A DNA stretch of 64,000 nt from contig MU401462.1 of NCBI GenBank assembly GCA_022579005.1, positions 248,001-312,000 on the forward strand, read 5' to 3'. The position numbers and the translations under genes are program-made. The notes beneath the pieces were generated by a model, which saw only the letters and a list, made by a program, of their open reading frames with translations, had not been told where the DNA came from and ran no database searches. Below are positions 26,401-36,901 of this stretch, in pieces (the stretch's first letter is position 1; each line of letters opens with the position of its first letter). This stretch comes from Poronia punctata. Taxonomy: Eukaryota; Ascomycota; Sordariomycetes; Xylariales; Xylariaceae.

Positions 26401-28773
26401 CATGCGTAATATCCACTGTGAACCTGGGCACTCGGCAAGTGCGGGCCTTCTCCAGTCATGCCACCCTGGGCAACCTGGGGCCTGGCATGCCGGAGACGCA
26501 TTGTTTCTTGTAGGCCTCTTTTTGTATGTCCTCCGTATCCTGTGGCTGCTGTAAGTTCATCTCCTATACCAGACTCGGAAGTGTTGAAGAAACGAAATGC
26601 AACGCAACGCAATGCACCAGGCGGAAGGTTGACGAATTAGAAGCATACGAGCGATCGTGAGAAAGAAAGAAAGGTAGAGAAAGGAAAAGGAACGCCAGGC
26701 AAAGTTGCATGCAGATTCTCCAACGAGAGCAGATCTGCTTGTCAGCAATTAAGCGACCGGCATTGCTGCGTTCTCGTTTCAGCCTCATTCGCGTAACTGG
26801 GTAGGTACCGTTTAGGGGTGCAAAACCGCCATATGGCATAAAGACTTGCGCCGTAAATATGGAGATATGGGAGGGTGGGAATACTTATTAGGACTGCATA
26901 ACTCTCGATATACTGTTCGTCAGCATCTTTCAATACTAGGTACCTAATACTCATACCAAGATGTAGGTAGCGTGGGGAAATATTCTACCTCGGGGAGCGA
27001 ATGGGGGCGACCGCAAGTAAGACTGTAAGCTTGCACCGAGAGGGCTGTCAAATCCCCGGCCGAGCCAGCTCAAGAATCCGAGCCGACACTAGTCTAGGTA
27101 CCTATCTATATACCTACATGTAGGTAGGTAGGTACTTATTTCTACAACTAGCCGCGATTGCCTAGAGTATGTACAGGTACGTCGACGCGTAGGTAGTTGT
27201 CCACTTCAACGCATCTTCTTACGAAGATACGAGCAGGTAACGTACTTCTTCTCCCTTGAAGCTGTACAGGAACAGCACATGACTGCATTATACAAGTAGG
27301 TATGTGCTTCAGAGGTATTGAAACATATGGACGCCTATCTAAGAAGTATTTTGGCCTCTTAGAGGATAGAAAAAATAGTTGGCGGTGGGCACAGCCGAAA
27401 CTGGTTGGCTGAAAAGCCGATAGACCGCGATTGGAAAGCAATCCGACATGCCAGGTTACTTTACTGGTTGTGTCTGCGTGTATGTTACAACCTCGGGAGA
27501 TAAGGTCCAGAAACGGCTAACATATATTATGTATTTCACGTACCTATCTTTCCTCTGTAGCAGCAGGACGTAATCCCTTGGGCCTGCTATGGAAGTCGCG
27601 TGTTTCAGGATGTCGTCATCCGTAGGCTGGATACCCCCGTCTTAACTATCAAGGTCGGTAGGTTATGTAGGTGTGTAGTGGCCGCGAATGGCACTTTCCC
27701 TCCACTACCGAACACCAGATTCCGCGCAGATCCCATGCATGATGCTGCCTATAGGCTATAGATACTTATCTCTTATATGTAGACCTCGAAGGGTATCCAG
27801 TACCTACTGAGTACCCAGGACCAAGGACGTTCTTCCGACCTCATTCGCCTTCCAGAAAGAGTGCCGTGGCTCTGCGCGAACTTGGAGGGGAGGAAGGATT
27901 GCGGCCTTGCCAGGGACAAGTCCCGGCTTTTATGCTTCTTTTCGTTACTCACTACCTAGGTACTGTACGTATTACCTATATGCATGCACTCACAGGGAAC
28001 CACCGTTGGCTCCACATACTTCCAGTGGTCCCTTGCCCCTTGTCTCCATCACATGGATCTCGACAGGCACGTTGCAGGCATCTTGAAGCGTGTACTTGTG
28101 TAACCAGTGGGACACCTTCAAACCGGAAATTCGTGGATCTTGATCTGATAAGGACTAAAATTTTGCGTCAAGATTAGCTCTGCCACCCTTGACAAAGCAT
28201 ACAAACGTACTCGCCTACACGCTTACATACCTACATGTCTCGCTGCCTCGTTGCTCTACTTACTTACCACTTGCTTAGCGGCGGAGCAGGCAGAAGAACG
28301 GGCCTTCGATGCATTGATGCAGTTTCTTACGTCCTGAAGGATCGGGATTTGGTATTTTTCTCACAAACATGCCTGTGATCTACATGGGCAAAGATGTAAC
28401 CCCTTGGGATCCGCCTTGGATGATAGCAGTATACGTATCAGAGTGCCCCCGTCAAACCCCGGAGGCGATCTTTTAAACCCTTTTACTCCCCTCGCCCCGC
28501 GATCTACTATACCGGAGTGAGGAAAGCCTCCATATCAAGCATCACAGGTACCACTCACTGTTTGGGCATCCTTCTTGTCCATCGCCAACATAACGCCGCT
28601 TGGCTATCAGCGGACAGTCACCACGGTTCTATCTAACCTATTCCGCCGTTATTCCAAGGGGTGGTCCAACTGCCTAGAATACACGCCATTTTTCTCGCAC
28701 TGCTCCACTCGCCCATCATCTTAACAACCGGGATCATTTCGTCTCCGAAAAAACCTCGATATAGACGGTAAAA
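23401..28773. other. Gene-poor region, part 2
   Basis: No intact gene is supported. Protein-like but broken frames occur on the minus strand at about 23685-23990 and 24160-24567 and on either strand at 25426-25693; see the finding on possible gene relics. The rest is repeat-word-rich spacer, including a GTAGGTAGGTAGGTAC cluster at 27085-27140. Confidence 0.5.
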
Positions 28774-29477
28774 ATGAGTGGTGGCGGCGGCGGCTTCTAT
28801 AGGTTCCGTTGCAAGTACTTTTACACTCACGACTGCCCCAACTGGGTATATGTGAACCATACTGCATGTGCCCATTGCACGGTAAGTACGGAAGAGAACG
28901 GGCCCGTCATGCGGCCTGTGTGGCTTTACTCTAACTGACAGGCGGATATCCGTTAGGCCAGTGGCAGAGAATCCGACCAGGCCCCATCGCAGGCCGATGT
29001 AACGAGATGCACGCGGGAGATATACGTCCCTCGTGTTGAAGCCGGTGCCCTGTACTACACATTAATGGAGATAGAGCCGGAGCCTACAGATACGGCGGGG
29101 AACCACAAGCCGGTAGCTTATGCGACCCTCAAACAGACTCAACCTGCTGTTCCGACAACAACTAGCGCACTTCCGGGACCACCCACGACTACGACGTCCT
29201 TCTGAGAGAAATATCTAAAATCAATTCCTATGACCAGAGGATGTCATCCGAGTTGACGTTATAAGCTGGACAATGACGTGCTAGGAATGGGTAGGAGGTC
29301 GCGAAGTTGTATAATTACCAACTGAGGGACACGGAAAGGGCAAGGCAAAAGCGAAGAAGTGAGAACGAGGTGCTTAATCTTGCCGAGGAAGAGAATGAAC
29401 AACGGCGAGTTAGTTTTTACAAAGAATCGGAGAAGCTACAACAAAGTATGGACATAAACAGTAGTAGGCACAATTAA
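28774..29477 (+). CDS. Small Cys-rich fungal protein with a coiled-coil-like tail; 3' end unresolved or broken
   Basis: Exon 1 (28774-28881) encodes 36 residues with FRCKYFYTHDCPNWVY and ACAHC; four Cys in the pattern CX7CX10CX2C suggest metal binding. A 75-base intron (28882-28956, donor GTAAGT, CTAAC branch) joins exon 2 from 28957, encoding EIYVPRVEAGALYYTLMEIE. Read straight on, exon 2 stops at 29203-29205, for 118 residues. But frames 29166-29261 (LLREISKINSYDQR) and 29295-29474 (LRDTERARQKRR) are strongly coiled-coil-like and share one frame. A weak intron 29113-29165 (GTAGCT to CTAG) would connect the first of them in phase. No simple intron removes the three stops between 29262 and 29294, so the tail may be frameshifted, a pseudogene end, or spliced in a way I cannot see. 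The family resembles short conserved fungal proteins of unknown function; the function is unknown here too. No signal peptide is seen. Confidence 0.55.
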
Positions 29478-32400
29478 TTGTCACGTATGTATCCACTTGA
29501 CTCAACCAACCCGATCCAAATAGGGCCCGTACGACAGGAAATAACACCCATGACTTTTGCCGAAATTGGCGATCACACAACCCCGGGGGCCTACGTAAGA
29601 AAAATACGGGCCATCAGATGAAATCTCAATAGGTAACCTAGGTATTCCGCAGACAGGAAGAGGTGGCTTGCAGGAACCCGCAGGCTGGGATAGCTGATCT
29701 GTACCACTACTGCTCTAGGCGAGACAAGGCTCTCTCTTCCCCTTGGTCTTTACCTTTCTAGAAAAGGGAACCACCGGGTCGGGAGCCCAGGATGGGTTGC
29801 AAGGATCCACGGCACACGTAATATGCAAACAATACTTGTTCTACCGGGCATATCGAGTACATACTCAGTACATTGGAAAAATATTCAGTTAGCCGCTTGG
29901 TGGATCGAAAACTGTACCTGGGCCAAACCTAAAGGAGTACCTAGAACCGTGATGATTCATGGACAAGTGCGTAACATAGTGGCGTTTCATCAGGCAAGAA
30001 CCACAAAGCAGGAATAGGTAGGTCGGTTGCTCGTATTGTTAGATATGTACATATAATTGGTAATTTACGTGTAGTTAGAGGTGCTGACATATCCGTGCCA
30101 ACAAATGTTTACCTGATATAGTAAACCGGTCGCCGTATTTTCTCCTTTTGTCCAGGTCACCTGTTCTAGTTCTGTACTATCTGAAACCTAGGTACTTACC
30201 TTCTCAAGTCCACCTCCAAAACCTCCAACGGCTTATCGATCCCAGTTAGGTAACCAAGGTGTGAAGTTTAATCTAGGTTAGGTATTGTGTATGTGTCTCA
30301 CGTGGTGACATTTGCCTGCCTGCCTTTATGTATGTGCTACGAACGGTAGATGACATATCAACTTCCCTACCTACATAACCACGGGCCCTGAATTACGGGC
30401 CCTGAACCACGGAAAGGCTGAGATATAATTAGGACAACCCGAACCCACTCGGGCCGGGACTATTTACGGCATTGGTCCAGGGTGCTCTCCATTAGTGCGA
30501 GGTACCTGTAATTGGTCTTGTGACTCGACCAAATATCAGCTATTATTGGCTGTCGATGGCTCCACTACGTGCGTGTTTGACTACATGTAGGTAATAAGCA
30601 TCTACGCCAACCCTCCCCGGGCTTATGGCTCAAGCCGGTTCGAGTAGGTAAATCCACCGGTCCTTCAACTACCCAGCTGAAGAGACAAGAAAGAGTAGGC
30701 GAAAAGAACGACGAAGCCGGGAAACTATCTTAGGTAGTCTCTAGTGTACTAGAGTATCCTACGTGTACATTATATACATACCTATGCTGGATATAATACC
30801 TCACTCGCTCCGACCGTTCCATGTTGCCAAGCAGCGGGAACGCCATGCAACACTTACATAAAATGAGCGGGCCGCGGCAGCGGTCCGACATTATAGCATA
30901 ATCTTAGTATCTAGCGTCCATCCTGGTGGAACGACCTGTCTATCCTGTTGATAGGAGGATATATGTACTAGGTAATACCTAGCAGTATCATTATGGATGT
31001 CGTTGGGATTCCAGAATTTAAAGTCTACCTACATTACTTACCTTATTACCTAGGTCCCACTGGGTGGGTAAGACGTAAATATCCGTTGGTGCCTTACCTT
31101 ACCTTTTCATGTTGCATAGTCGGGAAATTTCACTTCGGGTTCCTAGTTTTACCATGGTTTTACGTGTCTGGGTTCAGATTGGCATGGTGAGGAACCACAT
31201 TGATGGCGCATATACATAAGTAGGTATCTTACCGAGTACCTAGGTACATATAATAATCCCCCGTAACGTATGTCCGGATAACGCAACCTGTACGAGTATT
31301 TAAGGTTAGGTTAGGCTAGAACACTGGCCGAACCGCGCCATCTTCCCAAGGCGGCTTGGTAGAATCCGTCTCAAATGCGAAAACCAATGAGAAAAAGCTT
31401 ACTTACCCCAAATAGGATTCAATGCTCAACTTGGTTACCTTGTAGTTGAAACTTAAAAGCCTAACGATGACTAATCATGGTTGGGTATCAACAACAAACT
31501 AGAGCCACACACTACTTGTAGATCGACGCTTCCTTTCCCCTTTGACTCCAGATAAGGAGTCGTAAGGAAATCGCGGGTCGAACACTCTGCAACCCCATCG
31601 GAAGGAAACCATAGAACAAGACAACCAGGATATACCTACAAGGTTCTTCCTAAATAAGCCAATCACAAAAAGTTGAGCTGTTTTGTCAAGCTTTGCAGTC
31701 AGTGTCTTGGGCTACATACATGTACTCGTAGGCAGGTACTACACAGATGCATACGAGTACGATACATACTTCCTAACCTACAATGTATGTACCCAGCCTA
31801 ACCCCACGAGCAGATGCCTGATGTAGGTACCTGCCGGCTACCTACACCACACACCTACTCTATTAGTGACCTCAACTAGCTGATCAAACCGTCAAATTAC
31901 TTGGACTCGGCGCCTGCTCCGCAAAGCTCCGCATCACCCGCAAGATCCTCCATATAGACTATAGCCCATAACACGTCCAAGACGACACTAAACACAAACG
32001 ACAAAATATCCACCTACCTAGTTGTAGGAATGGCACCGTTAATCTCAGTTCAAATGTTGTGATTTAGCATTCATTATATTTTATGCTCTTTAGTGGTCAA
32101 CCATGTGAGCATCGCAATAAACCCGGCCCCCCGCCCCCTCCGACCTTGCCTCTTGCGAACCTCCCGCATTCGCGTGCTCATGATGAACGTCCTTTTGCAG
32201 CCGAGGCGGTATAAACGCTCCGAATTTCTCTCAACGACACTATCTGGACTATGCGATCTATGCAACGGACTACCTGTCATAGTCCAGAGAAAGTCCATCA
32301 CTAGCCTAGTACTTGGTAGGGAGGATCTCTCCCCTACACGTATTACAGAATTTCTCTTCAAGCAATACCCTGGCAGCCTCTTATGCTCTCTCCTTTCTCC

Positions 32401-33380
32401 TTGAGAAGACGGCTCATTCTCTCCGTAAAATGGTATTTGGATTATATAACATGTCTCGGACACACTCTTATTGATTGCTCCCCGTTACCATTAACCAATG
32501 AGGATCGTCGGTACTATCTCAAGCGTACCCGGGTCCATCTCTTCGAACATCTTTCTACATTATCGATCCTGCTTGAGACTCGTTTGCTTGGGAAGTTGGG
32601 CTGTCATTGGGCTCTACGTATATGACACAGATCATGCGCAGGCATTGATGTACCGGTAGTCAACATACGGACGTGAAACGATAATCTCCCAAGAGACGAC
32701 AAAGGTTGCCAAAAGCTACAACGCCTCCTATCTGGGCCACACGCCTCTCTCAGTCAGACTGTTATCGGTGTAAATCTCTGTGTGTCGCCTACACCGTGGA
32801 AACCATCTCGACGATGATGTCGTTTCAAAAACAGCTCATTAAATTACCCATTATTCCCCTTGACCTTCCGAGACCACGGCGAGATGCTTCATTACGCAGC
32901 CTTTCGGGAAACCGAAGCTTTTTCTTTTAAAGAGCTGTACTTGTCTACTGATTCTCCCTTTACTCAAGCTTCTGTTAGGTATCACGGAGCTCTACGCATA
33001 TATAATACCCACGGTACTAGATCGTCATTCGCCAGACGACGGTTTTCAAAGCCCCTGAACCCCAAGTGGTAGCTAATCGATACCTTCGCATCGGATATTA
33101 GATTCGAGGTGCCGAGCCACTCTACAATGAATCTAGACCCGGATGTGCTCGAGCACCTCTGTCTTGGCCGTGGCAGACGTGTAGCATGCTTCACTAGGCA
33201 TGTACCACGAACATAAAACCACACGAGGAGTGCCATGGTAAATACCCGGTAGTATATGTTTTATGTACATGTCTGTTTATCATCTCTTACTCAGCCTCGC
33301 GCCATCTTTCGGGATGGTGTTAATCGGTGTAATGCCGTGAGCCTTGCCTCCTCGGCTTCAAATGTCGTGCGATATGAGTC
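29478..33380. other. Gene-poor region, part 3
   Basis: No gene is supported. Frames up to 130 codons at 32074-32463 (minus) overlap frames of about 100 codons on the plus strand (32093-32404), so neither is favoured. The stretch is rich in CCTACCTAGGTA-like words (31030-31060, 31200-31250, 31720-31860). Confidence 0.5.
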
Positions 33381-33381
33381 A

Positions 33382-33515
33382 GGGGGGGGGGGGGGGGGGG
33401 NNNNNNNNNNCCCAGTGATCGTCGTTTTTTTTTTGTGTTATTAGGTTAGCGCCTGCCCCCCTGCTCCCAATTTTCTGCCTTATTTTTAATACCCCCCCCC
33501 CCCCCCCCCCCCCCC
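33382..33515. other. Assembly gap between a G run and a nearby C run
   Basis: A run of 19 G (33382-33400) directly abuts ten N (33401-33410). A T run follows, and 24 C occupy 33492-33515. The true size of the gap is unknown; ten N is probably a placeholder. Any frame translated across it is meaningless. Confidence 0.95.
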
Positions 33516-34441
33516 TTGATGATGTACACGTAGGGTTATTGCTTTGTATCCCCCAGAGTGCTACCAGAAAAACATCAACTAGGTAGCATCATTTCTATTA
33601 AGGCATTAGACTAATCTAGAGAGGGCGCGAGAGCGATACTATTGGGGCTTCTCCTCTCTCGCGCTCTCCTCTCTTCACGCTTTCGTCTGCGTAAGCGATT
33701 CGCACGATTATAAAGTACTTATGTATCTTTACTTGCTCTAAGCAGAATTTCCTGGTTTACTTATAGTAGCCCACGGGTGTTTTTGGGGACTATGTAAGGT
33801 AGGTAGGTAGGTAGGTACCTTCTGCCTCGAATAAGAATTAAGAAAAGAAAAAAACCAAATATACTTAGAAACCTGAGATTATACAAGCGCGTGGGATGAG
33901 GGATTACATCGCCATATATGAAATATTTGGATTGGTTTAAACCAGCTCTTATATTCGTTAGATACGAAACAGGACAAAAAGACAACGATACCTCGCCTTT
34001 ATTCTTGCCATTATTTGAACCCCGCAAGTAGGGATAGAGAGACTTTAGTCGCCTGTTGGGCCGGTTTGATGGGGTTCCTATCCGAGACTTCGGCGGTTTT
34101 GATTGTTTCTAAAATTTCGTATATAGAACAGTTTCGCCCCTTGGCTGAAAGGATGGAACGAACATAGCATACATGTTGAAGTCCGGTCAAAAGGTAGACT
34201 TCGAGGTAAGGGTTATTATAGAAGAAGAAATAAACTGGACTGTATCTGGGTTATCAGTAAATATACTTTTTGTTTCTATTCCTATTTCTATTTCCTTTTC
34301 CAGACCATCTCTACTAGGTACGGATACTTAATCAAAAGTTATGCATACTCCCCCGTCCATCCCCTCAACTCCCAGTTCCCTAGGTTCCCTATGCAATACT
34401 TACCATAAGCACCAGTATATATATATATATAAATTCTCTTC
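33516..34441. other. Spacer with a hairpin and simple repeats
   Basis: An imperfect GC-rich inverted repeat lies at 33619-33676 (arms CGCGAGAG and CTCTCGCG at 33626-33633 and 33656-33663, set in GA-rich/CT-rich flanks). A GTAG tandem run is at 33797-33819, and a TA run at 34418-34430. No gene is supported; the right end is the 3' flank of the App1-like gene. Confidence 0.55.
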
Positions 34442-36027
34442 CTACAGTAAGAACTGATCCAAAGTAAACAACAACAAGAACAATCCCCCAAGAAGCGCAC
34501 GGGGACTACCATGAACAGGAACAGCGCCGTTGCCAAAACCCCTGCCCTGATACTTGAAAGTGACATTCTGCGGCACTGCGGCATTGCGGCAATTACCCCC
34601 TACGATATCGATCCCTTCAAGGTCGTCGGCGTGGACAAAGAACATATACTGTTGAGGATCGAGGTCTTTGAAGCCAGAAGTGTCGTAAGGGAACAAGTCG
34701 GTGGAATCCGTGGCCGTGGTATTGCGCAGTAAGATACACTGCACGCTCCCCGGATAATCCTTTGCGAGCTGTGGATAGTCGCTCATGACGTCCGAGTTGG
34801 TGGTGTCGCCCACGAGAACGAACTTGCGGTCCGGAAACGTCTGGAAGATCTTATCGAGAAGGGCGCGCCGGATCGCCAGCGTAGCGGATACATCTGAGAA
34901 GTTGAGAGGTCGTGTGTCGAAGGACCCGAGGGGGTAGTTTGCGTAGATGAATTCCATGTAGTTGCGCGTCACCTGCTCCGGGGTTGTGGTCAGGTAGTGG
35001 AAGTGTAAGTTGTCGATGGATGAGGACCAGTTGGCGTAGATCGATGGCATGTCTTCCCAGGGGACAAAGGGCCGGGCGAAGGAATTGAGAAGTCCTTCTT
35101 TAGGGTCGTAGATCTTGGTTACCCGGAGGATGTCGTCTATGTCTGAGATGATGGTGAGACCCCTCGGGGGAACGAGATAGGCGGTTGCGTTGCCGGTTTC
35201 TGTTCCGTTCGTGTACTGTGATAGGATGGTTAGGTTAGTTGGTTTATCCAGATAACTTGCGCCGAGTAAGTCCGACGTACTATATTCAAAGCTTGGATGC
35301 GATCAGTAGCATTCCCCGGAAGAAGGTAACCCCCCTCAGGGCCGGTCGTGTTCTTTAGAAGCAGCCATGCGTCAAAGTCACCTTCGGAAGTCGTCCTATA
35401 CGGCAACTCGAAAGACTGCGCGCCACCCCGCGCATTAAACACCCCACCACTAGCATCTGGGCGGACGTCGACATTATCCTCGAAATGCACAGCGACGCTT
35501 ACATTCGCCTGCTGCACCACGAAGATAGACGCGGTCAGATTCCTCGCCTGTCTCTGCTGATCCTCGGGCAATTCATCGATATCAACACCGATAAGGAAAA
35601 TATTGGCCAAATCGTCAAGCTTCTTCCGCTTGACATCAGGCTGCTTGTACACGTTGCCGTGGACCCTGACATTCCACCCCTCATCCGTCCAGTTCGCGTA
35701 GCCAGGTACATTGAGCACGTGCGTGGGAACGGGCCTCAAGTCCTTCTCGTCGATGCCCAGGGCCTTCTCCACCGCTTTCCCCACGGGGAGGTCCTGGAAG
35801 AATTGCGGCACGCCGGAAGCTATGTAGCTCGACACGCCGCTGCCGAGCCCGTCTATGATGCTGTGGATATAACTGCCCGGATCCAGGTCTCGTCGCGCAA
35901 GGGCAAGGTCGGGATTTGGGGCTGGGGTGATGAGGGGATGGGCAGCGCCCAGCACCTTGCTTGCAAGGAGGATAAGGGGTATGAACCGTGACATTGCTAA
36001 CTTTTCTGTTTGTAGAAATGGTTTCAT
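34442..36027 (-). CDS. Secreted, GPI-anchored App1-like phosphatase (DUF2183 / APP1 catalytic domain)
   Basis: Exons on the minus strand are 36027-35281 and 35215-34442, joined by a 65-base intron, giving 506 residues. A second in-frame ATG at 35994 gives 495 residues and a cleaner signal peptide (MSRFIPLILLASKVLG); the choice is open. The C-terminal half begins with GLTIISDIDDILRVTK, matching the DxDx(T) nucleophile motif of App1-type phosphatidate phosphatases, with the Asp pair at 274 and 276. The usual Thr after DIDD is Ile here. KFVLVGDTTNSD and the FVHADD segment complete a HAD-like fold. About ten N-glycosylation sequons are spread along the protein. The last 18 residues are hydrophobic after a Gly/Asn/Ser-rich spacer, as in GPI-anchored proteins. 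Yeast App1 is cytosolic at actin patches, so this extracellular, anchored form belongs to a separate fungal branch; the substrate is unknown. Confidence 0.85.
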
Positions 36028-36736
36028 GTTTTCATGTTTGGTTGGTTCTTTCAGTGGCGGAGATGTGGGTAGGAGTCAGAGTATGTATTAAGGTTAGGTT
36101 AGAGGTGAAACCTAGACTGTGTGCTCATTGAGATGAGACACGTTCAAGTTGCCAGACGAGATCAACAGGAAGCCAAAGATGGAGGAACAGGCTAACAGCA
36201 ACAGTGGCCCTCTGTACCCCTTAGATAAAGTGACAATGGAAGGAGCTGGGTGAGATTAAAGTGAACTTTCCTGGTAAAATGGGAAAGTTCCTTCCTAAAG
36301 ACAACTGACTTGTGTGTATGTAGCCTGTAGTAGGTATTTTGAGTCCTTTTCAGCACACAACACAGTGTCAATGACTATTGGTAGACTATACAGTCCGTCG
36401 TACAAGACAAAAGACCATTTGGTGTCTGATATCATTCATTGGTGCTGTCTGCCTGCAAATGATGAAAGAGACATATGCATGCAGTGGATGCTAGGTACCT
36501 ACTCAGCTTAACCTGCGCAGTGAATAACACACAAGCAGCCTGTAGGTGAGAGAGGGCGATGTTGTCTCTGAGACTGGTGAGAAATTTCACGTTTTTTCTA
36601 TATAAATTTCCTATCCGGCTGACTGATCTAAGGTTAGGTAGCATTATACGCTATCAAGAGGGCTCTAATGCTACCATACTAGGTTAACTAGATGATTTAT
36701 AACACAAAAAACAAGGTTTGGATAGCGGTTTAGAGT
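36028..36736. other. Intergenic region left of the retroelement
   Basis: About 700 bases of normal base composition carry the promoter of the App1-like gene. AAGGTTAGGTTAG and AAGGTTAGGTAG words lie at about 36090 and 36630. The 65-codon frame at 36314-36511 has no recognisable features. Composition turns AT-rich only near the element border. Confidence 0.5.
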
Positions 36737-36741
36737 CTAAC
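36737..36741. repeat. Target-site duplication, left copy (CTAAC)
   Basis: CTAAC directly precedes the left LTR and is repeated exactly after the right LTR at 44195-44199, as expected for integrase-mediated insertion. Confidence 0.85.
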
Positions 36742-36901
36742 TATTATAGTTTATACTGCTAGGGGATTTGTAATAACTTATTGTTATTATATAAGGAGAG
36801 AAGGTTTTTTTAAAAAGCAAAGGTTTTCTATATTTACTTATATAAGCGTTTTAGTATAAACTTAGCTTGTATACGTAAGCACTAAAACTAGAACTATAAT
36901 A
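36742..36901 (-). repeat. LTR, left copy (3' LTR of a minus-strand element)
   Basis: This 160-base sequence aligns without gaps to 44035-44194; the roughly 27 differences are all transitions. Its right end reads TATAATA where the other copy keeps CCGTGACA-type ends, consistent with C-to-T and G-to-A change. Immediately inside it is an A-rich tract on the minus strand (36905-36916), in the position of a polypurine tract. Confidence 0.85.

Noticed and set aside
28882..28940. Earlier splice acceptor (CTGACAG) for the small Cys-rich gene
   Set aside because: It leads to a stop after four codons; the acceptor at 28955-28956 keeps a long open exon.
32074..32463. 129-codon minus frame facing a 103-codon plus frame
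   Set aside because: Opposite-strand frames over the same bases with no product; likely stop-poor sequence by chance.
33256..33444. Frame crossing the N gap
   Set aside because: It includes undetermined bases and a G-run translation; not interpretable.
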